Shown: positions 35,590-45,954 of the stretch, in pieces
Layout: the number at the start of each line of letters is the position of its first letter
Numbering within the stretch: the first letter of the stretch is position 1
Assembly (NCBI GenBank): GCA_021234155.1
Contig: JAJEKV010000014.1
Location: 21,157,513-21,221,512, forward strand
From: Isoetes taiwanensis
Taxonomy: Eukaryota > Streptophyta > Lycopodiopsida > Isoetales > Isoetaceae
Direction: 5' to 3'
Length of the DNA stretch: 64,000 nt
The notes under the pieces: generated by a model
What the model was told of the DNA's origin: nothing
Seen by the model: the letters and a program-made list of their open reading frames with translations, nothing else
The model's database searches: none
Program-made: the position numbers and the translations under genes

Positions 35590-35772
35590 TTGAGGACCAT
35601 AACGAGTTACTCCGTCACGGTGGATATTCGAGTATGGAGAGGGGAGGAAGTCATTTATACAGCCACCATGGAAAGCGAATGGTCATTATCAGAGCTAAGA
35701 GTGCTAATGGAGACAGAGGAGATTGTTGACGACTTTCATTATTTCATTGATGGCATTAGGGTTGGTTTCTGA
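35590..35772 (+). CDS. Small unknown frame (no ATG at its start)
   Basis: A 60-codon frame (VDIRVWRGEEVIYTATMESE, then DFHYFIDGIRVGF) ends TGA at 35772. The only in-frame ATG is internal (35668), so it may be an exon or a decayed gene. I recognise no domain. It sits between the first hairpin and the H3-like gene. Confidence 0.25.
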   Translation: MRTITSYSVTVDIRVWRGEEVIYTATMESEWSLSELRVLMETEEIVDDFHYFIDGIRVGF

Positions 35773-36044
35773 GCAAGAGGGAAATGTAAAGTTTAGTGAG
35801 TTCGCGATCAACGAGAAATTGTCTATCGCTTAAGCGCTTTGAATCTCGGTTTTTTATTTGTGTTTTTGTCCGATGTTTTTTTAGGGTTCCGTATTTTGTC
35901 CGATATTTTTTTAGGGTTCCGTACAATTATTTAAAAACGTTACCATCATATTTTACTTTAACTTCTATTTTTTACTATTTATCTCTTGCCAGTTGTCTAT
36001 TTTTGTCGGTGTTAAGTAGTATAAAGCCCATCCGCCGAGAAGCC

Positions 36045-36936
36045 ATGGCAAGAACTAAGCAAACCGCAAGGATCCATCCAGTGGTGTAAGGCCGTGATTA
36101 CATTAGTCCGCCTCCTTCATCCGAATCAAGTCTCGATAGAGATTCTCCTCCTCCGACCATGCCTAACAGAAGACCCAGAAAAGAAATCCACATGACAGAC
36201 GGCGGGAGAAGCAGCTCCGGAGTAAGTAGGGAGGTGCACTCCGGTTCGGAGATGGAGGATGAAAATGTGAGAGACCGGCCGTGAGCGAATATGGCGGGAT
36301 TAATTATTGGGCAGCCGCCTCTTTCTTGCTCTTCTCGCTCCTCCCGCCCTCCCGTGGAGGTGCGGGACCTTCAAATCAAAGGAGGAGGCCCAACGCCAGA
36401 AAGGGGAAGGCGACCAGAAATGTGAGGAGACGGCCGGAAGAGTCGGCCGAGCAACAGCCTGCAAATGCTGGGGTGAGGAGACGTCCGGAAGAGTCCAAAT
36501 GCTGGGGTGGGTGAGGGTAGTGGCGAGAAGCGGAAGACGAAGCCTGGCATTAAAAGCTTCCAGAGATTAAGAAGTATCGAAGAGCACCGAGATGGTCATT
36601 CCGCGTCACACATTTGCGGGCTCGTGAAAAGAGATTCTCGCAAGAGTGTGGTGCGATACATCATACCGATTCTGAAATTCAAGCAACCGCCTTAAATGCT
36701 CTTCAAATGGCTTCGAAGCGGTTGGTGTCGGTCTGTTCGAGGACTCGCAGCCTTGCAAAATACATGCCAAGCGGGTGGCCCTCATGCCCAAGGACATGCG
36801 CCTCGTCTTACACATAAGGGATCCCCATTACTATGGTCAAAATTTTATGGCTGAATACAACAAGAAGAAAGACCCCGGAAAAAAAGGCCGTGAAGTGCCT
36901 TTGTGTTTTTTCATATGTATTGTAATGGCTTTATAA
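36045..36936 (+). pseudogene. Elongated, frameshifted histone-H3-like gene
   Basis: The product starts MARTKQTAR, the H3 tail through R8 with K4 kept and K9 replaced by Ile. TAA (36087-36089) and TGA (36282-36284) interrupt an otherwise open Ser/Pro/Arg-rich linker. A frame change leads to a basic repeat (VRRRPEES twice) and then KRKTKPG, the H3 'RPG' region. The fold follows in two frames: EIKKYRRAPRW to [19 protein letters not shown], and [20 protein letters not shown] then [11 protein letters not shown]. The latter is plainly the H3 alpha2-alpha3 region (GLFED...IHAKRV...MPKD). A Lys-rich extension ends at TAA 36936. Canonical H3 is 135 residues; here about 150 residues separate tail and fold. 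It looks like a once functional divergent H3 that has decayed. A TATA-like tataaag lies at 36020, and the inverted repeat at 37018-37086 follows. Confidence 0.75.
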
Positions 36937-37017
36937 GCAATCTCTTAGTCCATTTCTTTCTTAGAAGCCTAGGTTAAGCACTTTGTATTTTTTTTTTTTT
37001 TTTTTAATGTTATAATG

Positions 37018-37086
37018 AGGATCACCGACGGCCAGACAAGCATTGTGCTTTTGTTGCACATAGTAATCTTCGGCGTCGTGTGATCC
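37018..37086. repeat. Long inverted repeat 2 of the recurrent family
   Basis: The right arm ttcggcgtcgtgtgatcc (37069-37086) is intact. The left arm (ggatcaccgacggcc, about 37018-37032) has lost a few bases. It lies 82 bp after the H3-like stop. Confidence 0.7.
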
Positions 37087-37113
37087 AACCCTAACCTAAC
37101 CCTAACCCTAAAA
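37087..37113. repeat. Short telomere-like CCCTAA run
   Basis: Four CCCTAA-type units (aaccctaacctaaccctaac, then cctaaaa) directly follow inverted repeat 2. The run is too short to call a telomere relic. Confidence 0.5.
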
Positions 37114-37240
37114 TGTAATGGGACAAATCTCCCCACAATGGGTCGTGTCCCCTTTCATAATCGACAACGGCTACTTGAGTTCGAAGTGGCGATGACTTAC
37201 CGCTCCTAAACATCTTCTTGCTTTAAAAAATGCCTTCACC

Positions 37241-37669
37241 ATGGATTGTTATGTGAAGTTCCTGGAATGGTATGCATCCGCCCCACATGACAACGAGGAA
37301 GTTGCGCCGACTGCGATTTATCCATTCTATTGCAAGGAGTTGGACATCATGGCAAACAGTAGCGAGCTTGGATGCTATCGCGAGGTTGCCTTAGCTTTCA
37401 CCCGGACCGCTTGGTCTCACCGCACGTCCTTTGCAGATGTCCCTGGCTCGTGGATTCCAAAACCAGCTCTCGAGGAGGCGGCTTCCCATTTGCAAACAGC
37501 GAAGATGTTTTTCAAGAATGCTGCACAAAGGGTTGCGTCCTTGTACTTAAGAAGGTATCTTATTTCTCTTTGCCGTTTGCATTTGCTAGTTATTGCATTC
37601 TGCTCGGCCAAACCGAAGATACACTGGAAACATGAAATCTTTAAGCCAAGGGGGGTCAGTTATGTGTGA
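37241..37669 (+). CDS. Unknown protein, 142 codons, or first exon of the next gene
   Basis: The frame starts MDCYVKFLEWYASAPHDNEE and includes YREVALAFTRTAWSHRTSF and LEEAASHLQTAKMFFKNAAQ. I recognise no domain. A donor-like aagaag-gtatct at 37555 and acceptor-like tgctag at 37589 bracket 35 bp, but splicing them does not put this frame in phase with the following gene. I therefore list two overlapping genes (37-bp overlap) and note a frameshift as the alternative. Confidence 0.45.
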   Translation: MDCYVKFLEWYASAPHDNEEVAPTAIYPFYCKELDIMANSSELGCYREVALAFTRTAWSHRTSFADVPGSWIPKPALEEAASHLQTAKMFFKNAAQRVASLYLRRYLISLCRLHLLVIAFCSAKPKIHWKHEIFKPRGVSYV

Positions 37670-38486
37670 TGATGCTGACTATGACGTAGAAATGGAGATA
37701 GATCTACAAGAAGAAGAGCAAGAATGTAGGAGTTTTAGCCCGGCCTTGGCCTTGGGTGAACGGGAGGAGGGAGATGATTACGAAGGTGATGAGGATGGGG
37801 ATGAGGATGAAAAGAAGTTGTCTGACATAACGCCAATTTTAGTGGAAGGCAAAGAATACCTATTGCTAAGTGATATACTGAGGAACCCGTCTTTGTTACG
37901 AATGTGTGCTAGGAAAGATGAGCTTATCAGTACCTTGGCCGAATGGGTAAACCTAGGCCTAGATTTTGAAGAGGATTTGGACAAAGAGATGTTTGAAGTG
38001 TCTTCTTATACTGGCAATGCTATAAAGCTTAAAGAAGCCTATGAGAGGCTGGAGTCTCGATTTGCTCAAGAGGGCGAATCTACCAACAGAAGAAGAATTC
38101 CAGCGTCTCCGTGCAAAGCTGCCAATAGGATCTACAGGTTTGGCAAGCCCTTCAGTCAATCGCGGCAGCATAAGCCTCATAATGAGGAGAAATGTGAAGA
38201 AGATAAGCTTGACGTTTCTTATTTGTGGGAAGTAGATGATTTTTCTTGCCGACATGCACGCGGGGGACAGGAAAGATTGAAGGACTCTACATTGTTACGA
38301 TATATCTCAAGATTCGTTAATGGGGAGATAATCATCTTCAACAGAACTTTCAGTCCAAAGGGTGCAGAGTTTGTCTATTACATCCGTGCATTATGCATGT
38401 TCGGGAACCATTCCCAATTGGCATCAAACACTGAAAGGGTGATAGCAATTCGGCGGGATGTTGTGCTACAATATTTTGACGACTAA
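37632..38486 (+). CDS. Unknown acidic protein with a continuing frame after its stop
   Basis: From ATG 37632 (MKSLSQGGSVMCDDADYDVE) 284 residues are read to TAA 38486. There is an acidic region (EGDEDGDEDEKKLSD), then KEYLLLSDILRNPSLL and LSTLAEWVNL-like helices. The C-terminal part (LLRYISRFVNGEIIIFNRTF, FVYYIRALCMFGN) could fold as a globular domain, but I know no family. After the TAA the same frame stays open for exactly 50 codons to TGA 38639 (NMLNFLAAGLTHPRLEAG and so on), so the TAA is likely a nonsense mutation or a read-through site. An inverted repeat follows at 38742-38804. Confidence 0.6.
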   Translation: MKSLSQGGSVMCDDADYDVEMEIDLQEEEQECRSFSPALALGEREEGDDYEGDEDGDEDEKKLSDITPILVEGKEYLLLSDILRNPSLLRMCARKDELISTLAEWVNLGLDFEEDLDKEMFEVSSYTGNAIKLKEAYERLESRFAQEGESTNRRRIPASPCKAANRIYRFGKPFSQSRQHKPHNEEKCEEDKLDVSYLWEVDDFSCRHARGGQERLKDSTLLRYISRFVNGEIIIFNRTFSPKGAEFVYYIRALCMFGNHSQLASNTERVIAIRRDVVLQYFDD

Positions 38487-38741
38487 GCCGGTCTGCGGGC
38501 GAGCAATATGTTAAATTTTTTAGCTGCTGGCTTGACTCACCCAAGGCTGGAAGCTGGGGTCGATAACATGGAAGACATTGCCTTGTTGGATCAGTGCGGC
38601 AAAGGATTGAAAGAGCATGAAATTGACGACGAAGCTTGAAAAATTGGAAGTTATATATTTTCCAACTTGTATCAATAAAATTATTTATGTACAGATTGTC
38701 CTTCCGAAATTCCTAATAAAAATTATTTTATTTGTATTTAT

Positions 38742-38804
38742 TCACATCACGCGAAATACATCAGTCTGATTTTCTGTCATATCTAGGTTTTCGCGTCGTG
38801 TGAT
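38742..38804. repeat. Long inverted repeat 3 of the recurrent family
   Basis: The left arm tcacatcacgcgaaa (38742-38756) is paired with gttttcgcgtcgtgtgat (38787-38804). A weaker relative of one arm (tcatacgatgcgag) lies at 38861-38874, just upstream of the next promoter. Confidence 0.75.
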
Positions 38805-38913
38805 ATTTATCTCGAAGAAATGAAATATTATTAGAAAAAAACAATTAATTTATTTATTCCTCATACGATGCGAGAAGCAACTCGTGTGACTCAAGCTACT
38901 ACGAAATCTATGT

Positions 38914-38921
38914 TATAAATA
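38914..38921 (+). promoter_or_regulatory. TATA box of coiled-coil gene 1
   Basis: TATAAATA lies 110-117 bp before the ATG at 39031 and is followed by a CT-rich leader (cttctccgccttctccgcct). The same layout precedes the two paralogues. Confidence 0.6.
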
Positions 38922-39030
38922 GAAGACCTTCTATCTTGCCTTCGACCTCCGATCCTCTTCCGCTCATCTTCTCCGCCTTCTCCGCCTTCTGCTCATCTTC
39001 TCCGCCTTCCGCCTTTCGCTTTCTGCTCCG

Positions 39031-39405
39031 ATGGCATCTTCATCCTCCTCCAGCAAGCGACCACGCCCAGAGCTGCCTGCGGACATCACCCTTGCAGTGG
39101 TGATGAAGAGATTCAAGGAGGTTCACGACGAAAACAGCCGTCTCGTCCCCGAGAAGATTGAGGTGGTCGACAGGTTAGAATTCACGAGGGGGCTACTGCA
39201 TGAGCGAGACCTTGAGCTCGCGGCAACATTAACCAGGTACCGAGAGGCCAATAGCCGTAGGGTCGAGGCAGTTTTAACTGCCCACAATATTTCGCAGACG
39301 TTAGAAGATATGGAGAAGAAGCTTCGAGCTGCGGAGGATGAGAACGCAGCTTTACGGCTTCAGCTACAGGATCATCAAAATCAGGAGGATCATGAAGATC
39401 CCTAG
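39031..39405 (+). CDS. MASS-type coiled-coil protein 1
   Basis: 124 residues. The start MASSSSSSKRPRPELPADI is followed by TLAVVMKRFKEVHDENSRL and long heptad-like helices rich in Glu, Arg and Leu (LHERDLELAATLTRYREANS, then EKKLRAAEDENAALRLQLQD), with an acidic His/Asp tail. The N-terminus closely matches the gene at 46961 (ELPSDIVLGVLMKRLKEQHD), so they are paralogues. No known domain is seen. It is probably an oligomerising coiled-coil protein of unknown role. TATA box, CT-rich leader and a following inverted repeat (39491-39559) are all present, and the frame is intact. Confidence 0.75.
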   Translation: MASSSSSSKRPRPELPADITLAVVMKRFKEVHDENSRLVPEKIEVVDRLEFTRGLLHERDLELAATLTRYREANSRRVEAVLTAHNISQTLEDMEKKLRAAEDENAALRLQLQDHQNQEDHEDP

Positions 39406-39490
39406 CCATTGTATCTATATATTTTTTATTTCAAAGAAAAGTTTTCTCTATTTCTTGCTTCTATCTGTTCTCTTGTTTTGTTTTATTAAA

Positions 39491-39559
39491 AGATCACACG
39501 ACGCGAAATGCCATGCTTGCAATTAGGTAGCAATCAATGGATTTCGCGTCGTATGATCT
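39491..39559. repeat. Long inverted repeat 4 of the recurrent family
   Basis: Arms agatcacacgacgcgaaat (39491-39509) and atttcgcgtcgtatgatct (39541-39559) pair at 18 of 19 positions around a 31-nt loop. The repeat begins 85 bp after the stop of coiled-coil gene 1. Confidence 0.85.
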
Positions 39560-39910
39560 CCATAACGTACACCTCATTGTATGTATAAATTCCTAATTTA
39601 TTAATGGAAAACTATATGTAACACAAATATCTAGCTAGATTATGTGATAACTTGCAGGTAAATGCGAATTAGTCATATCTAGGATTGGCAAGCGCCAGCA
39701 CCCAAAGCACGTGGCAAGGACGTGGCATGCGCTGCCACAATAACACTGTCTTTTGTACGGCCTGCATACAGTACGGCTAGGATATGACGGATCCCATGAT
39801 GCGAACATAGGCTACCGTTGCCTAATTGCATGCTATAATTTCGCCTCGTAGAATTATTACACAACTTTATCGGTACTCGCAACCGTAGATTCCAACGTAT
39901 CTCTAGTTTC

Positions 39911-39918
39911 TATATAAA
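39911..39918 (+). promoter_or_regulatory. TATA box of coiled-coil gene 2
   Basis: TATATAAA lies 98 bp before the ATG at 40009, with a CT-rich leader between them. Confidence 0.6.
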
Positions 39919-40008
39919 ACGTCGGAGGTCTTTGTCTTCTCCTATCCGCCATCTCCTGTTCTACCACATCCGTCCTCAGCCATCTCTCCTGTTCTCCCAT
40001 CACTTTCA

Positions 40009-40111
40009 ATGGCCTCCAGCTCCAGTTCCATCCCTGCCGAGATCTTGTCTCAAGTTCTGGTCAAGGAAATTAAGAACATTCGTGCTGAAGCGGAGGAACG
40101 GATCCGCCTTC
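40009..40111 (+). pseudogene. MASS-type coiled-coil gene 2, 5' part (interrupted)
   Basis: MASSSSSIPAEILSQ and 18 further residues are read before a Ty3/gypsy element inserts at 40112. The remainder is at 45960-46273. Removing the element and one copy of its 5-bp target duplication joins the halves in frame as a 138-residue paralogue of genes 1 and 3. The insertion is thus the visible lesion, and the gene was otherwise intact when hit. Confidence 0.75.
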
Positions 40112-40629
40112 TGTCATGAACCTACTCGAAAACAAGGAAAATATGTGGAACATACGCAAGAAATACGGAAGAAATACGCCAAGATCGGCAAAGAATCTGA
40201 TATATGAGCAGGAATCAAGAATACAATAGCCCGAAGGCAAGCAGGAATACGAGATAGATGCCTAGAAGGCTCAAGACTGGCGTTGAACCGGAATGGTTTT
40301 GACAAGAAGGAGGTGCCTCCTTATATATCTAGACCAACGGTCAGGATCGCGCCACTCCAATGGATGAGATCGCTAAGTGTCGCTAAGATGCATTTAGGTT
40401 CTAGAACATTCTAGAACCTTCGAGATAGTCCCACATATGAGGAAGACGTGAAGGAATGTCTTCAACAAATATTGATAGCGCACTTGGCAAGGGTGTGTGA
40501 CTCGCAACTGGAAGGTTGCGAGTTCAAACCCTGTCTTGTGCAACTACCCTTTTGCATCCGTGTGACGACCATCTTTTGTACATAGGAGTATAATGTTCGT
40601 ATGATACAAATATCCGTATGGTCGCCACA
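40112..40629 (-). repeat. Ty3/gypsy 3' LTR
   Basis: About 518 bp, differing from the other LTR by small indels and substitutions. On the + strand 40473-40545 holds a tRNA-like segment with an A-box-like tagcgcacttggcaagg and a B-box-like gcgagttcaaaccc, suggesting a SINE or tRNA remnant inside the LTR. Confidence 0.9.
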
Positions 40630-40945
40630 CCATCCCTCTCCCACGATGGCGACGAGTCCTCGGCCGGGCGAGTACTCGGACTTGGCTTATGCGTAACGCG
40701 TCGGTGAAACTCCGCAATTTTGTCGCATTAGTCGATTCTCGCAGGGCTCCCGTGTTTACGTCACTTGGCGAAGTAACCTTCCCAATCGACAAAGTAATAC
40801 AATCGTCGGCGAAGAAACTTGAGTCCGTAATCTCTCGAACCTCAAACTCCTCATGATCATCAATCTCGACTGGTGGTGGAGGTGGAGGTACTCGATCCGG
40901 AAATGGATTCGCTATATAGGGTTCTAACAAAGGCACATGAAACAC
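40544..40945 (-). pseudogene. Integrase C-terminus with chromodomain remnant
   Basis: FHVPLLEPY and a Pro-rich spacer precede EFEVREITDS. In the next frame LYYFVDWEGY follows (near 40785-40815), the core of a chromodomain. This marks the element as a chromovirus. A frame change and a stop disrupt it. Confidence 0.7.
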
Positions 40946-41249
40946 TGGGTGAAGCCGGACCGATGGCGGAAGCTCCAGACGAAAGCAAAGATCACCAACT
41001 CGCTCAATGATCCGATAGGGGACCTAAGCCCGGTAGTCGAGCTTGTTACAAGGGCGAGCTGTCGGCAAATCCCGACGCAAGAGCCAAACAAGATCACCAA
41101 CTGCAAAATGGGGAGCGTCCTGACGATGCTGATCTGCATGATGACGATAACGTGCTTGGGCCTGGAGAAGATGGTGCTGAAGATCATCACGGCATGCGAG
41201 CTTCTCGAGCTCGTCCTCGGCGACTGATTGATCGAGTCATATCGAGCAA

Positions 41250-41860
41250 TCAAAGACTACCGGGATGCATGCCGAAATTAATCTGAGTCCGGCCTGTGGA
41301 GGCATGGATAGAATTATTATAAGCAAATTCGCGCCACGGTGAGCCAATCAACCCGTCATCCTGGCGATAATTGATGAAGCATCGCAAATCTTGCTCAAGG
41401 GTTTGATTAATGCGCCCACCGCCCATTGGTCTCTGGATGATGTCCGGAAGAGAGCGAACGTTCCACATGCAAGAGTTGCAATAGACGCTTCCAAAAACTG
41501 GCAACAAATTGAGGGCCGCGGTCACTGACAATATTATCTGGTAAGCCATGGAGTCGAACCACCTCTCGAAGCAAGAGAACCGTTGTGGCTTCACTAGAGA
41601 TAGAGGTGCTGCAAGGAATGAAATGTGCCATCTTGGAAAAACGGTCAACAACAACAAGGATAGCGTCATGGCCCTGGGAAGATGGAAGCTCGACAATAAA
41701 ATCCACTGAAATACTCTTCCAAGGACCGGCTGGAACTGGTAAAGGCTGAAGCAAGCCATGAGGAAGATGCCTTGAGAGTCTTGGCTACTCCAAAGTGTCC
41801 GGCCAGAGGTGAATCATGGCAAGCCTGAAGAACCTGAAGCCTAGAAGCACCATCTGGCAC
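41250..41860 (-). pseudogene. Ty3/gypsy integrase
   Basis: The zinc-binding CHDSPLAGHFGVAKT is followed by the DDE core: ISVDFIVELPSSQG, then GLPDNIVSDRGPQFVASFW and SSGHHPETNGR. The catalytic D, D and E positions are visible. Frames change near the end. Confidence 0.8.
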
Positions 41861-41898
41861 ATATAGAAGCCCATCACGGAGCAGAGTCCATCTCAACC

Positions 41899-43562
41899 TC
41901 AAACGATCATAGTCCGATCCCATCTGGCGAGAAGATGATGCAGCGCCAATGTGTGAGAATACATCTTGAGCCAATGGATCGGAGGGCGAGATGCTCGAAT
42001 GCACTCCAACAAGATCAGATCATGAGGCCTCTCGAACAAAGTGAGAGCCATAAAACGGAACCGATCGAGCCCTAAAATAACCTGTGATTGCCGATCATAT
42101 GCGGGATCACCTAGTTTGGGCTCAAGGTAGGAGCGTCCGAGACAAGGCATCGAGGCTTTCCTTGGAGGGATCCGGGCGGTACTTGATGACGAAATCAATC
42201 CGAGATAATACTTGAGTATGCCACCGGGACTGGCGGCGGTTGAGCACTCGAAAGCGGTGAAAAATATTCGAGATTTCGGTGATCCGTGTAGACTGACCCT
42301 TATAAGGAGATCCCTCCAGAAACGTCTCCACTCCTCGAAAGAATCCACTATCGCCAACAACTCCTTGTCATAAATGGGATAGTTGATTTTAGCAAACAAA
42401 CTTTTAAGTGAATGATAGGCGATTGGATGCAATTCATGATCATCCCCTCCCCGTGATGATCCCACCAAGCGCCAAAATCAGAAGCATCTGCTTCAACAAC
42501 ATATGGGCGCAAAGGATGCATGAGCAAGAACCGGGCGCCCGTGGTGAAAGCATGCTTCGTGGCAACAAAAGCGATTCCGCTTCCACAGTCCATTCGAATG
42601 GCACGTCCTTGACAGTGAGGCGTGTTAAAGGAAGAGCAATCTCCGAATAATCCCGGATGAAACGCCGATAGAAATTGGCAAACTCAAGAAAACACTGAAC
42701 ATCTCGAACGGATGAAGGTGTTTGCCACTCGCAAAAAGATCTTGACCTTTTCGGGATCCATAGAGACTCCATGTGGTGTGATGCGATAACCAAGGAACTC
42801 CACATTATCCTGTTCGAACTGGCATTTCTCAAGTTTGGCATATAATCCATGCTCACGAAGCTTTTGAAGGACCTGTCGAACATGTCTTGCATGTTCTTCG
42901 AGAGTCTTAGAATAAATAAGGATATTATCCAAATAGATGATAACAAAAGTGTCTAAGAACTCTCGAAAAACATCATTGGCCATATCTTTGGAATATCTTG
43001 CGAGCATTGGTAAGTCCAAACGGCATAACTGTGTATTCAAAATGGCCATACCGAGTACGAAAGGCTGTTTTCCACTCATCACCCTCCCGGATCCGAATAA
43101 GATTATAGGCACCCCGAAGATCAATCTTCGTAAAATAGTGTGCACCTTGGAGTCGTTCCAACAACTCTGGGATCAGAGGAAGTGGATACCGATTTGGCAC
43201 TGTGATTTTATTGAGGCCACGATAATCAACGACCAGACGCAGCGAACCATCCTTATTTTTGACGAAGAAGATAGGCTCCCAGCCAGGATCGAGAATGTCG
43301 AATGAAGCCCGATTGGCTAAATTCTCTTCAATATAATCCCGCAAAACCTTCAACTCAGCGGGAGATAGACCATATATCGGACCATATGGCGCGTGGTCCC
43401 CGGCTGCAAATCAATAGGACAATCATATGGACGATGCTCTGGGAGTTTGTTGGCCTTGACTTTGTCAAAAACATCAGAGAAGTCGCCATATTTATCTGGG
43501 AGCATTGGAGCAGACTTCGCTGATGCCGAGCTAGCCGATGGGTGAACCTGGATTGCAAACAC
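41899..43562 (-). pseudogene. Ty3/gypsy reverse transcriptase and RNase H, frameshifted
   Basis: In order: [60 protein letters not shown] and [12 protein letters not shown]. The YLDN shows Asn for the second catalytic Asp. Then comes RNase H ([21 protein letters not shown]). At least three frame changes occur, so no active enzyme can be made. Confidence 0.85.
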
Positions 43563-44089
43563 TGAACTTGGATCTTACCTTCTAGATTTATCAAACTCGC
43601 GAAGAGAAATCTTCGAGATACGAAACTGAGGGCATGAAGAAACCTCCACAAAAGCATGAGCAGGAACATGAACATGAGCAGGAGCAATTGGAACAGGAAC
43701 TGGATCAAGAACTGGAGCAGGAACAGGGACTGGAGCAAGAACCGGAGCAGAACTGAACCGAGCAAGAACCGAGCAGAAATGGGACTGGAGCAAGAACCGA
43801 GCAGGAGCGTAAACCGAACCGAGCAAGAGCAGGAACTAGAGCCGAGCTGGGACATCATCAAGAACATGATCGGAATCCGGGGCATGAACCGGAGCAGAGG
43901 CAAGAGGCGGATCGAACATGGAACAAAGAAGGACGGAGTCGGGGGCCCACGATATCGCACGGATCGGTCGGGTTGGTGTAGAGACCTGACCGCAGATGAA
44001 CCGAACTAGAGCTAGAACCAACAAATCGAAATGATCTAGTACGCCAATCAATCATGGGTTATGTAGCTCGAGCCGTGGGCACTCCAAGA

Positions 44090-44500
44090 CTATTGGCGCA
44101 TGAGGGCTAGTAATGAGGAAATACTACAAGAAACTCCCTCGAACAAAACCTGAAGAGGCGCAGTACATTCTGTGACTGCACCTGAGGAGATCTCCCGTCC
44201 ATCAATCACTTCGACAGAAGCAGGATGCTCAACCTTGCTTCTAGGGATGGCATGCTTACTGGCAAACGCACTATCCATAAAGCAAGCATTTGCACCACAA
44301 TCAAGTTGCGCCAACACTTGCAATTCTCCAACTTCTGATTTCAATGATATAGGGATGAAGAATGCCTTGTCGACCTTATCCGATGGAATAAACATGTCGA
44401 AAATGTGGAAGGAGTCCGAGAAAAGCGGCCAGCCCGACGAGAGACTCCTACTACTCGGACCGCCCCTCGAAGTTTTCTCGGACGATTTAAGGCGCTTCAC
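44090..44500 (-). pseudogene. Ty3/gypsy protease region
   Basis: The frame contains LAQLDCGANACFMD, with D-C-G-A in place of the usual D-S/T-G-A aspartic-protease motif, near 44285-44310. It lies downstream of the CCHC knuckle. Confidence 0.7.
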
Positions 44501-44859
44501 AAGGCATCCACGAGCGATATGGCCAGCTCCTCCACAAGAGAGGCAAAGATTAGCCTCTCCGACGCCGCTTCTCGGCGGCGGATAAGGGGTCCTCGAACTG
44601 CCTCGATCAATGCATAGGCTCAGTCCGGATCCGCTAGATTCTACGAGATAAAATGGGAAGGCGTAGCTATAGGCGCTGTGTAATTGGAAAGACCTTACTA
44701 CGCTCTCTCTTGCCTACGCTCAAGAGCCGATTATCACATCGAACCGCAAATCTGATGGCTTCTTCCAAACTCGGGATCCTCCATAGACAACAACATATCT
44801 TTGACATCCTCTCGTAACCCCTTCGAAAACAATCTCGGTGCAATATCATCCCGTAGTAT

Positions 44860-45381
44860 CTACGCAATTTGACGAAATTCTCGATGCATATACCGGCCGG
44901 GCGAGAGCCTTGCCTTAAGTTGCAAAGTTTTGTGATCGGCTGCTTGTCTTGTTGACGACGGTGTCTCCAAAGCATGCTTCGAAGTTAAGCAGTGAAAGCA
45001 AAGAAAATCTTGCAACTCTAGGGCTCCTTTCTCCAATAAAGGAGCAAACCAACTTAGAGCTGGCCCTGTGAGAAGAGAACCAATCAGCCCCACTTGTTCT
45101 TGAGCTGTGGGATATCTATGAGGATGGAGCTGAATCACAAACCTGATCTGATTCAAAAAACCGCGGAGCTTGGACCGAGTGCCGTCAAACTTTTCTGGCA
45201 GGCTGATCTTAGGCTCTGATAGCCTCAATCCCGAGCTAGAAGCGGATTCTTGTGAAGCAATATGTTCCTTAAACTCTTTATTGTCCAACTGCAACTGCTG
45301 GCATACTTGAACAAGCTGCTGGACCTGCTGTAATAAAGTCGGAACCTCCTCCATAGATATAAAATCACCAAATATGAGCAA
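44860..45381 (-). pseudogene. Ty3/gypsy gag
   Basis: A 173-codon frame with an N-terminal coiled coil and SLPEKFDGTRSKLRGFLNQI, then VGLIGSLLTGPALSW. This is the capsid-domain signature of Ty3/gypsy gag of the sushi/chromovirus type. The frame breaks before the zinc knuckle, which is found at 44504-44545 (CLSCGGAGHIARGC, CX2CX4HX4C). Confidence 0.8.
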
Positions 45382-45436
45382 AAAAAATGCTTAGGATCGG
45401 AGCAGACAAGAACCGGTAAGCGATTCCGGTTCAAAC

Positions 45437-45954
45437 TGTCATGAACCTACTCGAAAACAAGGAAAATACGTGGAACATACGCAAGAAATATGGAAGAAAT
45501 ACGCCAAGATCGGCAAAGAATCTGATATATGAGCAGGAATCAAGAATACAATAGCCGAAGGCAAGCAGGAATACGAGATAGATGCCTAGAAGGCTCAAGA
45601 CTGGCGTTGAACCGGAATGGTTTGACAAGAAGGAGGTGCCTCCTTATATATCTAGACCAACGGTTAGGATCGCGCCACTCCAATGGATGAGATCGCGCTA
45701 AGTGTCGCGCATGCATTTAGGTTCTAGAACATTCTAGAACCTTCTGGAGATAGTCCCACATATGAGGAAGACGTGAAGGAATGTCTTCAACAAATATTGA
45801 TAGCGCACTTGGCAAGGGTGTGTGACTCGCAACTGGAAGGTTGTGAGTTCAAATCCTGTCTTGTGCAACTACCCTTTTGCATCCGTGTGACGACCATCTT
45901 TTGTACATAGGAGTATAATATTTGTATGATACAAATATCCGTATGGTCGTCACA
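45437..45954 (-). repeat. Ty3/gypsy 5' LTR
   Basis: The partner of 40112-40629, with the same tRNA-like insert at about 45801-45872. The minus-strand sequence right after it (gtttgaaccggaatcgc, 45436 downward) is where the primer site should be. I cannot match it to a tRNA from memory. Confidence 0.9.

Larger units (their letters stand above)
40112..45954 (-). mobile_element. Ty3/gypsy chromovirus-type LTR retrotransposon
   Basis: Near-identical LTRs (40112-40629 and 45437-45954) start and end TG...CA on the minus strand. The element is flanked by a 5-bp duplication ccttc (40107-40111 and 45955-45959). Gene order on the minus strand is gag, CCHC knuckle, protease, reverse transcriptase, RNase H, integrase, chromodomain. 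High LTR identity by eye suggests recent insertion, but frameshifts break the coding region. It lies inside coiled-coil gene 2. Confidence 0.92.

Noticed and set aside
37087-37113. Interstitial telomere or chromosome fusion point
   Set aside because: Only about four CCCTAA units are present, not the plant CCCTAAA type, and they lie within the large element.
40473-40545. Functional tRNA gene
   Set aside because: A and B boxes are recognisable, but a cloverleaf with a proper acceptor stem cannot be formed, and the segment is inside an LTR.
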